From Natronohydrobacter sp. (GTDB lineage Bacteria; Pseudomonadota; Alphaproteobacteria; Rhodobacterales; Rhodobacteraceae): a stretch of DNA of 5,309 nt. Positions 1 to 5,309 of this stretch are shown here, in pieces (within the stretch, counting starts at the first letter, position 1; every line of letters begins with the position of its first letter). The stretch lies in assembly GCA_007117255.1 (NCBI GenBank), contig SKGU01000278.1, positions 1 to 5,309 on the forward strand, written 5' to 3'. The notes beneath the pieces are model-generated. The model ran no database searches and was not told where the DNA came from. It saw only the letters and a list, made by a program, of their open reading frames with translations. Made by a program: the position numbers and the translations under genes.

Positions 1-2
1 CG

Positions 3-389
3 CAGTATCTTGATATTTCCGTTCCGCCCGGCGTGCGAAAGACGTTCAAGATCGACACGTATCGTCGCGCCTTTGCCTATGTGTTTGCCGGATCGGGTGC
101 ATTCGCCGATGCGTCGCAGCCTTCAGGGGTGCTTCTGGAAAAAGAGGTTATGGGCCAGGAGGTTAATATCCGCGACATGTCTGGCGACCGGACATTGATT
201 TGCTTTGGTACAGGCGATGAGGTCACTGTTCAGGCAGGCGAAGAAGGGGTCCGTTTCCTGTTGATTTCGGGCGCGCCCTTGCAGGAACCTGTGGCGTGGC
301 ACGGCCCGATTGTGATGAATACAGCCGCCGAAATCCAGCAGGCAATCCGGGATCTGCGCAATGGCACGTTCATTCGCGCGGCACATTAA
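3..389 (+). CDS. Pirin family protein, C-terminal part (5' end outside window)
   Basis: The reading frame is open from the left edge (position 3) to a TAA at 387-389, giving 128 residues; the real start lies upstream. What is visible matches the C-terminal cupin half of pirins: a conserved beta-rich stretch, then FLLISGAPLQEPVAWHGPIV (about residues 85-104) leading into MNTAAEIQQAIRDLRNGTF, the characteristic closing segment with its last helix. Pirins are bicupin proteins; in the family the metal-binding histidines sit in the N-terminal cupin, which is not in this window, so metal binding cannot be judged. Some family members show quercetin 2,3-dioxygenase activity and others act as redox-sensing partners; nothing here decides between these. 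An internal GTG at 33 is not a credible start because coding similarity continues upstream of it. The next gene is 69 nt downstream across a GC-rich hairpin, so co-transcription is uncertain. Confidence 0.9.
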   Translation, partial: QYLDISVPPGVRKTFKIDTYRRAFAYVFAGSGAFADASQPSGVLLEKEVMGQEVNIRDMSGDRTLICFGTGDEVTVQAGEEGVRFLLISGAPLQEPVAWHGPIVMNTAAEIQQAIRDLRNGTFIRAAH

Positions 390-393
390 CTAC

Positions 394-420
394 TGTGCGC
401 CCCTGTTCTCGGGGCGCGCA
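394..420 (+). other. GC-rich hairpin after the pirin gene, possible weak terminator
   Basis: GCGCCCC (397-403) pairs perfectly with GGGGCGC (411-417) around a 7-nt loop. The stem extends outward to 394/420 through a G-U wobble and two more pairs. It begins five bases after the pirin stop codon, where a terminator would be expected. It is not followed by a run of T (the next bases are A-rich), so it is not a canonical intrinsic terminator. It may stabilise the 3' end of the pirin transcript or help Rho-dependent termination. Confidence 0.5.
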
Positions 421-458
421 AACACCTATGTCCCGAACTGTCAGCAAGAAGAGGTGTC

Positions 459-1211
459 ATGCAGCGGGCGATCATGCGGGTTTCGGGGACAGATGCAGTC
501 AAGTTCCTGCAAGGGCTTGTGACAAACGATTTGCGCAAGTTGCCAGAGGCGGGGATTCTTTATGCCGCCTTGTTGTCACCGCAGGGGAAGTATCTGGCCG
601 ATTTTTTCTTGGTTCGCGCTGATGATGGCGTGTTGATCGACGTCGCGGCCCCGATGGCTGATGAGTTGTCGAAGCGTCTGACGCTTTACAAACTCAGATC
701 GGCTGTGACGATAGAACGGATTGATCTGGAAGTAAGCCGTGGGACCGGCCCGGCACCGGATGGTGCATTGCCTGATCCTCGTCATCCCGCGCTTGGGTGG
801 CGGTTGTACGGAACAGCGCTGCCGGATGATGGCACTGACTGGGACGCCTTGCGTGTGGCGTATTGTATTCCAGAAACTGGAATTGAACTTATCCCGAATG
901 AAACGTTCATTCTAGAGGCGGGGTTCGGGCGGCTGCATGGCGCGGATTTCCGCAAGGGCTGCTATGTCGGGCAGGAAGTCACGGCGCGGATGCAGCACAA
1001 GACTGAATTGCGAAAGGGATTTGCTACAGTCGAGCTGGACGGGCCGGTCGCGTTTGGTGCAGAAATCTTGTCAGGCGAAGTCAAAGCGGGACGGATCTTC
1101 ACCCGGTCAGGTGACAGGGCAATTGCCTATCTGCGGTTTGATCGCGCTCGCGCCGCGCTGCACGCGGATGGCGTCGGCGTGATCTGGAAAGGTGCATCAG
1201 ACGCCGCTTGA
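459..1211 (+). CDS. ygfZ: YgfZ/CAF17-like folate-binding Fe-S cluster assembly protein
   Basis: This 250-residue protein has the YgfZ/GcvT-like fold. The N-terminal VSGTDAVKFLQGLVTNDL (residues 8-25) is the typical opening of the folate-binding domain. Residues 166-173, KGCYVGQE, are the family signature with the conserved cysteine at 168, and a short C-terminal beta-barrel region follows. Known members (E. coli YgfZ, mitochondrial CAF17/IBA57) are cytosolic or matrix proteins that use tetrahydrofolate and assist maturation or repair of [4Fe-4S] enzymes such as MiaB; they are not glycine cleavage aminomethyltransferases despite the shared fold. At 250 residues it is shorter than the E. coli protein (about 326) but normal for alphaproteobacteria. 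The ATG at 459 is preceded by an AAGAGG-type ribosome site at 449-454; spacing is short (4 nt), and an in-frame ATG at 474 is the alternative. The transporter gene follows closely. Confidence 0.92.
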   Translation: MQRAIMRVSGTDAVKFLQGLVTNDLRKLPEAGILYAALLSPQGKYLADFFLVRADDGVLIDVAAPMADELSKRLTLYKLRSAVTIERIDLEVSRGTGPAPDGALPDPRHPALGWRLYGTALPDDGTDWDALRVAYCIPETGIELIPNETFILEAGFGRLHGADFRKGCYVGQEVTARMQHKTELRKGFATVELDGPVAFGAEILSGEVKAGRIFTRSGDRAIAYLRFDRARAALHADGVGVIWKGASDAA

Positions 1212-1250
1212 TTGCCGCCGCATAGCCATGCTAGCCCTAACATGGAACTT

Positions 1251-1254
1251 GGGG
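1251..1254 (+). promoter_or_regulatory. Ribosome binding site deciding the transporter start
   Basis: GGGG at 1251-1254 lies 5 nt before the ATG at 1260. The other in-frame starts (TTG at 1212, directly abutting the ygfZ stop, and ATG at 1242) have no purine-rich site in front of them. The first membrane helix begins about ten residues after 1260, as is usual in this family. Confidence 0.5.
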
Positions 1255-1259
1255 CGAAC

Positions 1260-2249
1260 ATGGCAACCCTCTCGAAATTTTCAAATTCCGGCCTTGCTGG
1301 TCCGATGCTGGCCCTATGTGCTTTTGGCCTGTTTTCGGCGCATGACGTCGTGGTGAAATCCTTGGGTGGGACGTATAGTCCTGTCCAGATTGTCTTTTTC
1401 GGCGTGCTTCTGGGTCTGCCGCTGGCAATGGTCATGCTGATGCGCGACCCGATGGACGGCAATCTGAAGCCGCAACGCCCCGGTTGGTCAGCTTTGCGGA
1501 CAGCGGCGACTGCGGTGACTGCGGTCAGCGTTTTTTATGCTTTCTCAGTGCTGCCAATGACGCAGACCTATGCAATTCTGTTCGCGACGCCTTTGCTGAT
1601 AACCATTCTGTCCGTTCCCGTTCTTGGTGAACGCGTTGGCTGGCGGCGCGCAGTTGCGGTGCTGGTCGGGCTGGCGGGTGTGTTGATCGTGTTGCGTCCC
1701 GGTCAGGGCGAAGGGTTGAGCCTTGGTCATCTTGCGGCACTGCTCGGTGCTTTTGGCAGCGCGCTGGCGTCAATCATTGTGCGCAAGATCGGGCAGGAAG
1801 AGCGCAACGTGGTGCTGCTGCTCTATCCGATGATGGCCAATCTGGTGCTGATGGGGATTGCACTGCCCTTTGTGTATGAGCCGATGCCACTGGCGCATTT
1901 TGGCGCGCTGGCACTTATGGCGGCGCTGGCCTTTATCGCCAGTCTGTGCGTGATTGCCGCCTACAAGCGCGCGCCAGCGTTTCAGATCGCGCCCATGCAA
2001 TATTCGCAGATGATCTGGGCAGTGATTTTCGGCGCGCTGTTTTTTGGCGAAGGTGTTGATGCATTTACCATCGTCGGGGCGGGCGTCATTATTGCCAGCG
2101 GCATTTATATCGTCATGCGCGAAGACAAGGCGAATGTATCTGAGAATCGTCCGGTTCTGATGACTCGGACGCGCACCGAAACGGGCACTTATCCGCGCGC
2201 CAGCCAGATGGGAAAACTGGACGATGATGCGGATGATCGGCAGCCTTGA
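1260..2249 (+). CDS. EamA-domain DMT-superfamily transporter
   Basis: This 329-residue inner-membrane protein has about ten hydrophobic helices (roughly residues 11-33, 42-61, 77-97, 101-121, 129-146, 155-173, 183-205, 211-233, 238-254, 259-277). They are arranged as two EamA repeats. Each repeat carries the expected glycine-rich closing segment: VPVLGERVGWRRAVAVLVG (119-137) in the first and FFGEGVDAFTIVGAGVIIAS (251-270) in the second. DMT/EamA carriers export or import small metabolites such as amino acids, nucleotides or riboflavin; the substrate cannot be read from sequence. After the last helix comes a hydrophilic tail of about 52 residues (278-329), rich in Arg/Thr and ending in an acidic DDDADD cluster. 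The start at 1260 was chosen on ribosome-site evidence; the frame is also open upstream to 1212. It sits 48 nt after ygfZ, suggesting shared transcription, but a functional link to Fe-S or folate metabolism is not shown. Confidence 0.9.
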   Translation: MATLSKFSNSGLAGPMLALCAFGLFSAHDVVVKSLGGTYSPVQIVFFGVLLGLPLAMVMLMRDPMDGNLKPQRPGWSALRTAATAVTAVSVFYAFSVLPMTQTYAILFATPLLITILSVPVLGERVGWRRAVAVLVGLAGVLIVLRPGQGEGLSLGHLAALLGAFGSALASIIVRKIGQEERNVVLLLYPMMANLVLMGIALPFVYEPMPLAHFGALALMAALAFIASLCVIAAYKRAPAFQIAPMQYSQMIWAVIFGALFFGEGVDAFTIVGAGVIIASGIYIVMREDKANVSENRPVLMTRTRTETGTYPRASQMGKLDDDADDRQP

Positions 2250-2355
2250 CCGCGGCGCGTGGGCAACGTCTTTGACGCAGTTGGGAAAATTCCGCTCGCT
2301 GGTGCTGGTCTCAGACCCGGAGTGACGCTAAAGACAGCGCGTAAACTCTGGTGAT

Positions 2356-2359
2356 GGGG
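2356..2359 (+). promoter_or_regulatory. Ribosome binding site deciding the hisC start
   Basis: GGGG at 2356-2359 sits 6 nt before the ATG at 2366. The upstream in-frame candidates GTG 2351 and ATG 2354 lack a good purine site and would add MMGPS, which is not typical of the family. From 2366 the protein begins MHKHIRPQPGIMDIALY, as expected for alphaproteobacterial HisC. Confidence 0.55.
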
Positions 2360-2365
2360 CCTTCG

Positions 2366-3454
2366 ATGCACAAGCATATTCGCCCGCAACCCGGAATCAT
2401 GGACATCGCGCTCTACCGTGGCGGATCGTCCAAGATCGCGGGACGCGACGATGTGGTGAAACTCTCGTCAAATGAAAACCCGTTTGGTGCGGGTGATTTG
2501 GCGCGTCAGGCTTATGCGCGCGCGGGTCATGACCTGCATCGCTATCCGCCCACAGATCACGCCAATCTGCGCGCGGCGCTGGCCGGGCATTTCGGTCTTG
2601 ATGCGACGCGCATCATTTGCGGGGCCGGGTCGGATGAGATCATCTCGTTTCTCTGTCAGGCTTATGCCGGGCCGGGCGATGAGGTGCTATATTCGCAGCA
2701 TGGGTTCCTGATGTACCGGATTTCAGCACTGGCAGCCGGGGCTACCCCGGTGGTGGCTGCCGAACGCGACCGGACAACCGATGTTGATGCGTTACTGGCG
2801 GCGGTCAGCGAACGCACGCGCCTTGTATTCATTGCCAATCCGAACAACCCGACCGGAACAATGATCCCGCTGGAAGATGTGGCGCGTCTGGCCAAAGGGC
2901 TGCCAAAGCAGGCGCTGCTGGTGCTGGATGGCGCCTATGCGGAATATGCCGAGGGCTATGATGGCGGCGCAGCACTGGTCGATACGCGCCAGAATGTGGT
3001 GATGACGCGGACGTTTTCCAAGCTTTTCGGGCTTGGCGGTCTGCGGGTCGGCTGGGGCTATGGCCCACAGCATGTGATCGACGTACTGAACCGGGTGCGC
3101 GGCCCGTTCAACCTGTCCAACGTTCAGCTTGACGTGGCCGAGGCGGCTTTGGGTGATGCCGCCCATATCGCGCGCTCGTTGAGCGAAAACGCGCGCCTGC
3201 GCGACTGGCTGGCCGAAAAGCTGAATGCGCTGGGCGTGGCCACTGATCTGTCGCTCGCCAACTTCGTGCTGGCGCGATTCCGTGATGCTGAACAGGCAGC
3301 GGCCTGCAATGCAGCGCTGATGGCCGAAGGGCTGATCGTGCGTCAGGTCGAAAGCTATGGCTTGCCCCACGCCTTGCGCATCACAGTTGGCGACGAATCG
3401 GCCTGCCGCCGTGTGGCGCATGTGATCGGGGCCTTTATGGAGACGCAGAGATGA
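2366..3454 (+). CDS. hisC: Histidinol-phosphate / aromatic amino acid aminotransferase
   Basis: This 362-residue cytosolic enzyme is a fold-type I, class I/II PLP aminotransferase. It converts imidazole-acetol phosphate and glutamate to histidinol phosphate in histidine synthesis. Visible landmarks: the N-terminal RPQPGIMDIALY, KLSSNENPFG near residue 32-41, the GAGSDEI cofactor-phosphate loop (86-92), NPNNPTG (158-164), Asp188 in LDGAYAEY for the PLP ring nitrogen with Tyr191 after it, the Schiff-base Lys219 in TRTFSKLFGLGGLRVGW, the phosphate-contacting Arg227, and a C-terminal LRITVG arginine. Length is normal and no key residue is missing. The stop overlaps the ATG of the prephenate dehydrogenase gene by 4 nt, and no other his gene is present. 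This context favours a role in tyrosine/phenylalanine transamination as well as histidine; HisC proteins in such pairs are known to have broad specificity. The 116-nt gap upstream may hold its promoter, but I could not assign one confidently. Confidence 0.95.
   Translation: MHKHIRPQPGIMDIALYRGGSSKIAGRDDVVKLSSNENPFGAGDLARQAYARAGHDLHRYPPTDHANLRAALAGHFGLDATRIICGAGSDEIISFLCQAYAGPGDEVLYSQHGFLMYRISALAAGATPVVAAERDRTTDVDALLAAVSERTRLVFIANPNNPTGTMIPLEDVARLAKGLPKQALLVLDGAYAEYAEGYDGGAALVDTRQNVVMTRTFSKLFGLGGLRVGWGYGPQHVIDVLNRVRGPFNLSNVQLDVAEAALGDAAHIARSLSENARLRDWLAEKLNALGVATDLSLANFVLARFRDAEQAAACNAALMAEGLIVRQVESYGLPHALRITVGDESACRRVAHVIGAFMETQR
3439..3442 (+). promoter_or_regulatory. Ribosome binding site for tyrC inside the hisC end
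   Basis: GGAG at 3439-3442 lies 8 nt before the tyrC ATG at 3451, within the last codons of hisC. With the 4-nt ATGA overlap of stop and start, this arrangement allows coupled translation of the two genes. Confidence 0.55.
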
Positions 3455-4371
3455 GCGTGATTTACCAGCGCGTTGCTTTCATCGGGCTGGGTCTGATCGC
3501 CTCTTCCATGGCGCATGCCATACGCCGTTCCGGTTTGGCGGTCACAACGACTGGCACGGCACGTTCAGCGGATACGCGCAAGGTCGCCCGTGAGATCGGT
3601 CTTGTAGACCAAGTCTTCGACACGGCCGCAGAAACCGTCAAGGGCGCAGACCTTGTTGTTCTCTGCGTTCCGATGGGGGCCATGGGGACGGTCGCCGAAG
3701 AAATCGCCCCACATCTGGAGCCGGGCGCAACGCTGACGGATGTGGGCTCGGTAAAGCAGGCCGTGATCGACGCCGTGACGCCCTTTCTGCCACAAGGCGT
3801 GCATTTCATTCCGGGCCATCCGCTGGCCGGGACAGAACATTCCGGCCCCCGCGCAGGCTTTGCGGAATTGTTCGACAACCGCTGGTGCATCCTGACCCCG
3901 CCCGATGGGTGCGATTCGCAGGCATTGGCGCGGCTGAGCCGTTTCTGGCGTGGAATGGGCGCGAATCTCGATGTGATGGATGCCCCTCATCATGACCTTG
4001 TGCTGGCTGTTACCAGTCACACGCCGCATCTGATCGCCTACACAATGGTTGGCGTCGCTGATGATCTGCGCCGGGTGACTGATAGCGAAGTGATCAAGTA
4101 TTCAGCGGCAGGCTTTCGCGATTTCACGCGCATCGCGGCTTCTGATCCAACCATGTGGCGTGATGTGTTCCTGACCAACAAGGATGCCACACTGGAGATT
4201 CTGGGGCGGTTCACCGAAGAGCTGTTTGCCCTTCAGCGGGCGATTCGTCAGGGCGATGGTGATCTCCTACATGCTTATTTCACCCGGACAAGAGCGATTC
4301 GGCGTGGTATTATCGAAGCTGGGCAGGATACAGACGCACCCGATTTCGGGCGCGCGAAAAGCAAGGGCTAA
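3451..4371 (+). CDS. tyrC: Prephenate/arogenate dehydrogenase (cyclohexadienyl dehydrogenase)
   Basis: This 306-residue cytosolic oxidoreductase catalyses NAD(P)-dependent oxidative decarboxylation of prephenate to 4-hydroxyphenylpyruvate and/or arogenate to tyrosine. The N-terminal Rossmann motif is GLGLIASS (12-19) after a hydrophobic strand, followed by LVVLCVPMGAM (68-78) and DVGSVK (97-102). GHPLAGTEHSGP (122-133) and SHTPHLIAY (189-197) are the conserved substrate and catalytic histidine segments, and AAGFRDFTRIAASDPTMW (219-236) is the signature of the helical dimerisation domain. There is no fused chorismate mutase and no C-terminal ACT domain, so allosteric tyrosine control through ACT is not expected. 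This is the stand-alone form called TyrC (or TyrA) in alphaproteobacteria. Cofactor and substrate preference cannot be fixed by eye. It overlaps hisC by ATGA and is followed 17 nt later by a lipoprotein gene, so the three are probably one transcript. Confidence 0.94.
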   Translation: MSVIYQRVAFIGLGLIASSMAHAIRRSGLAVTTTGTARSADTRKVAREIGLVDQVFDTAAETVKGADLVVLCVPMGAMGTVAEEIAPHLEPGATLTDVGSVKQAVIDAVTPFLPQGVHFIPGHPLAGTEHSGPRAGFAELFDNRWCILTPPDGCDSQALARLSRFWRGMGANLDVMDAPHHDLVLAVTSHTPHLIAYTMVGVADDLRRVTDSEVIKYSAAGFRDFTRIAASDPTMWRDVFLTNKDATLEILGRFTEELFALQRAIRQGDGDLLHAYFTRTRAIRRGIIEAGQDTDAPDFGRAKSKG

Positions 4372-4376
4372 GACCC

Positions 4377-4382
4377 AAGGGG
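4377..4382 (+). promoter_or_regulatory. Ribosome binding site of the extensin-like lipoprotein gene
   Basis: AAGGGG at 4377-4382, 6 nt before the ATG at 4389, lies just after the tyrC stop codon. It supports this start, which also places the lipobox at the right distance from the N-terminus. Confidence 0.6.
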
Positions 4383-4388
4383 CAGTAT

Positions 4389-5120
4389 ATGACACGGACA
4401 GGCATTGTAACCTTGGGGCTTGCATTGGTGATTCTGGCAGGCTGTAGCAGCGAACGCCGGGTAGATCGTTCTGCGCAGGCCTTGCCGGTATTTCAGAGCC
4501 AAGCCGCGCCAACGGGCTTGTTCGGGCGCCTGAACCCCTTGCGCAATGTCTCTTTTCGCGGCCAGACGCCCAGATCGGTGACAGGTCCGCGCGCATCCGG
4601 TCAGTTATGCGGGATAAATGGGGTCGCTGGTGAAGTGATTCCCCCCATTACATCCCAGGTCGCCGGTTGCGGTGTGGATGCACCTGTGCGTGTGACCCAT
4701 GTGGACGGCGTCAAGCTCTCGCAGGCGGCGATCATGGACTGTCAGACCGCCGCCGCGTTGCATCGCTGGGTAAAGACGGGCGCAAAGCCCGCTGTCGGTC
4801 GCACGGGCGGTGGGATGACTGAACTACGTGTCGCCGCACATTATGTCTGCCGTCCGCGCAATCACCGCGCAGGCGCGCGCGTGTCTGAACACGGTCGTGG
4901 GCGTGCGATTGATATCAGCGGGATCATTCTGGCTGATGGCACGGAAATGAGCGTATTGCGTGACTGGCGCGGCTCGCCCCATTCCGGCGCGCTGCAACAG
5001 ATGCATCGCGCCGCCTGCGGCACCTTCGGGACCACATTGGGGCCAGGCTCGGATGGCATGCATGAAGATCACTTCCACTATGACACCGCCCGGCATCGTA
5101 ACGGGCCATACTGTCGCTAA
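4389..5120 (+). CDS. Extensin-like C-terminal domain lipoprotein, putative peptidoglycan peptidase
   Basis: The 243-residue protein starts with a short charged N-terminus and hydrophobic stretch ending in the lipobox LAGC (16-19), so it is predicted to be lipidated at Cys19 and anchored on the periplasmic side of a membrane. A low-complexity linker (about 20-70) leads to an extensin-like C-terminal domain (about 72-243), beginning CGINGVAGEV. Within it, SEHGRGRAIDIS (166-177: His168, Asp175) and HEDHFHYD (225-232: His228, His230) reproduce the metal-ligand pattern of M15/VanY-MepA-like peptidases. Hydrolysis of peptidoglycan peptides is therefore the likely role, though this is inference and most bacterial members are uncharacterised. 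Six cysteines in the mature domain (74, 94, 118, 154, 210, 242) could form three disulfides in the periplasm. It follows tyrC by 17 nt and is closed by a strong terminator, so it is the last gene of the hisC-tyrC unit. Confidence 0.85.
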   Translation: MTRTGIVTLGLALVILAGCSSERRVDRSAQALPVFQSQAAPTGLFGRLNPLRNVSFRGQTPRSVTGPRASGQLCGINGVAGEVIPPITSQVAGCGVDAPVRVTHVDGVKLSQAAIMDCQTAAALHRWVKTGAKPAVGRTGGGMTELRVAAHYVCRPRNHRAGARVSEHGRGRAIDISGIILADGTEMSVLRDWRGSPHSGALQQMHRAACGTFGTTLGPGSDGMHEDHFHYDTARHRNGPYCR

Positions 5121-5129
5121 GCAAATAAA

Positions 5130-5157
5130 GGCCGGGACCAGCGTCCCGGCCTTTTTT
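5130..5157 (+). terminator. Strong intrinsic (Rho-independent) terminator
   Basis: A perfect 9-bp GC-rich stem, GGCCGGGAC (5130-5138) with GTCCCGGCC (5143-5151), encloses the 4-nt loop CAGC and is followed directly by six T (5152-5157). Three A before the stem (5127-5129) can pair with the first T residues, so it may also act on the other strand. It starts nine bases after the lipoprotein stop and ends the hisC-tyrC-lipoprotein transcript. Confidence 0.95.
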
Positions 5158-5190
5158 GGAAAAAAACTGTCTTGAAGCTGATTTTCTCTC

Positions 5191-5219
5191 TTGCGTGTTA
5201 TGTATTGATTGCCTAGATA
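5191..5219 (+). promoter_or_regulatory. Candidate sigma-70-type promoter directed out of the window
   Basis: TTGCGT (5191-5196) and TAGATA (5214-5219) are separated by exactly 17 nt. Each matches the sigma-70 consensus at only three of six positions, but the TTG of the -35 is intact, as is usual in alphaproteobacteria. The region just upstream (5158-5190) is AT-rich, like an UP element, and the bases after the -10 (GCGCTTC) are GC-rich, a discriminator style seen at growth-rate-regulated stable-RNA promoters. Placement directly after a strong terminator fits a new transcription unit. Confidence 0.4.
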
Positions 5220-5309
5220 GCGCTTCACCGGCGGCGGGGACGTTGCTGTGTGACGGATTGGACGGTGACGCGGATGTGTGACTTGAAGAGCCGTTGAGAA
5301 ATTCGAGGC
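5220..5309 (+). other. Non-coding right end, possible leader of a downstream RNA or gene
   Basis: No credible reading frame or ribosome site is visible here; the ATG at 5273-5275 region runs into a stop within a few codons. The stretch is GC-rich in its first half and contains TGTGTGAC twice (5247-5254 and 5275-5282). It could be the untranslated leader of a gene or stable RNA that begins beyond the window. I do not see the start of 16S rRNA, a tRNA or a clear boxA element. Confidence 0.35.

Noticed and set aside
1212..1259. TTG at 1212, directly abutting the ygfZ stop, as the start of the transporter.
   Set aside because: It would add a hydrophilic, unconserved-looking leader before helix 1, and no ribosome site precedes it; the ATG at 1260 is better placed.
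2307..2317. Inverted repeat GGTCT-C-AGACC upstream of hisC, considered as operator or attenuator.
   Set aside because: It is short with a one-base centre, has no U-tract and no histidine-rich leader peptide nearby; there is no T-box or attenuator architecture.
2272..2347. TTGACG (2272-2277) and TAAACT (2342-2347) as hisC promoter elements.
   Set aside because: TTGACG has no -10-like hexamer 16-18 nt downstream, and TAAACT has no -35-like hexamer at the right distance upstream, so neither forms a promoter I can support.
2250..2354. The transporter frame stays open past its TGA for about 34 codons (including a GTG at 2259), ending at a TGA overlapping the hisC start region; a read-through or small-protein gene was considered.
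   Set aside because: There is no ribosome site before the GTG, no recognisable motif, and a 100-nt open stretch at this GC content is easily due to chance. It also occupies the place where the hisC promoter is expected.
2792..3421. Long open frame (209 codons) on the - strand opposite hisC.
   Set aside because: It lies wholly within the convincing hisC gene, encodes a Gln/His/Arg-rich sequence with no recognisable domain, and is a typical antisense shadow of a GC-rich gene.
3462..4029. Two overlapping - strand open frames opposite tyrC.
   Set aside because: Both are antisense to a gene with all family motifs, have unnatural composition, and lack ribosome sites.

Overview
The window looks like a piece of a chromosome from an alphaproteobacterium, most likely Rhodobacterales (Roseobacter/Rhodobacter relatives). 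This rests on the moderately high GC content, the wording of the proteins (for example a HisC beginning with the IRPQPGIMDIALY-type N-terminus and a TyrC-type dehydrogenase directly behind it), and the gene order. This is recognition by eye, not a database result. All convincing genes lie on the + strand and are densely packed; I see no gene on the - strand.

Layout: (1) positions 3-389, the C-terminal part of a pirin-family protein cut by the window edge, followed by a GC-rich hairpin without a U-tract. (2) 459-1211, a YgfZ/CAF17-type folate-binding Fe-S cluster assembly protein. (3) 1260-2249, a ten-helix EamA/DMT-family transporter with a charged C-terminal tail. (4) 2366-3454, histidinol-phosphate/aromatic aminotransferase HisC. 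(5) 3451-4371, prephenate/arogenate dehydrogenase (TyrC/TyrA type), overlapping hisC by ATGA. (6) 4389-5120, a lipoprotein with an extensin-like C-terminal domain and the metal-ligand pattern of M15-like peptidoglycan peptidases. (7) 5130-5157, a strong intrinsic terminator. (8) 5158-5309, non-coding DNA that resembles a promoter plus an untranslated leader for something beyond the window, possibly a stable RNA.

Functionally, hisC and tyrC form a translationally coupled pair. The dehydrogenase oxidises prephenate or arogenate, and the aminotransferase probably supplies the transamination step of tyrosine/phenylalanine synthesis as well as the histidine step. The extensin-like lipoprotein gene follows tyrC by 17 nt and probably shares its transcript, which ends at the terminator. 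ygfZ and the transporter may form a separate short unit.

Nothing here looks like a new defence, mobile or regulatory system. There are no insertion sequences, CRISPR repeats, tRNA or rRNA genes. The least explained parts are the non-coding right end and the envelope lipoprotein behind an amino-acid operon.
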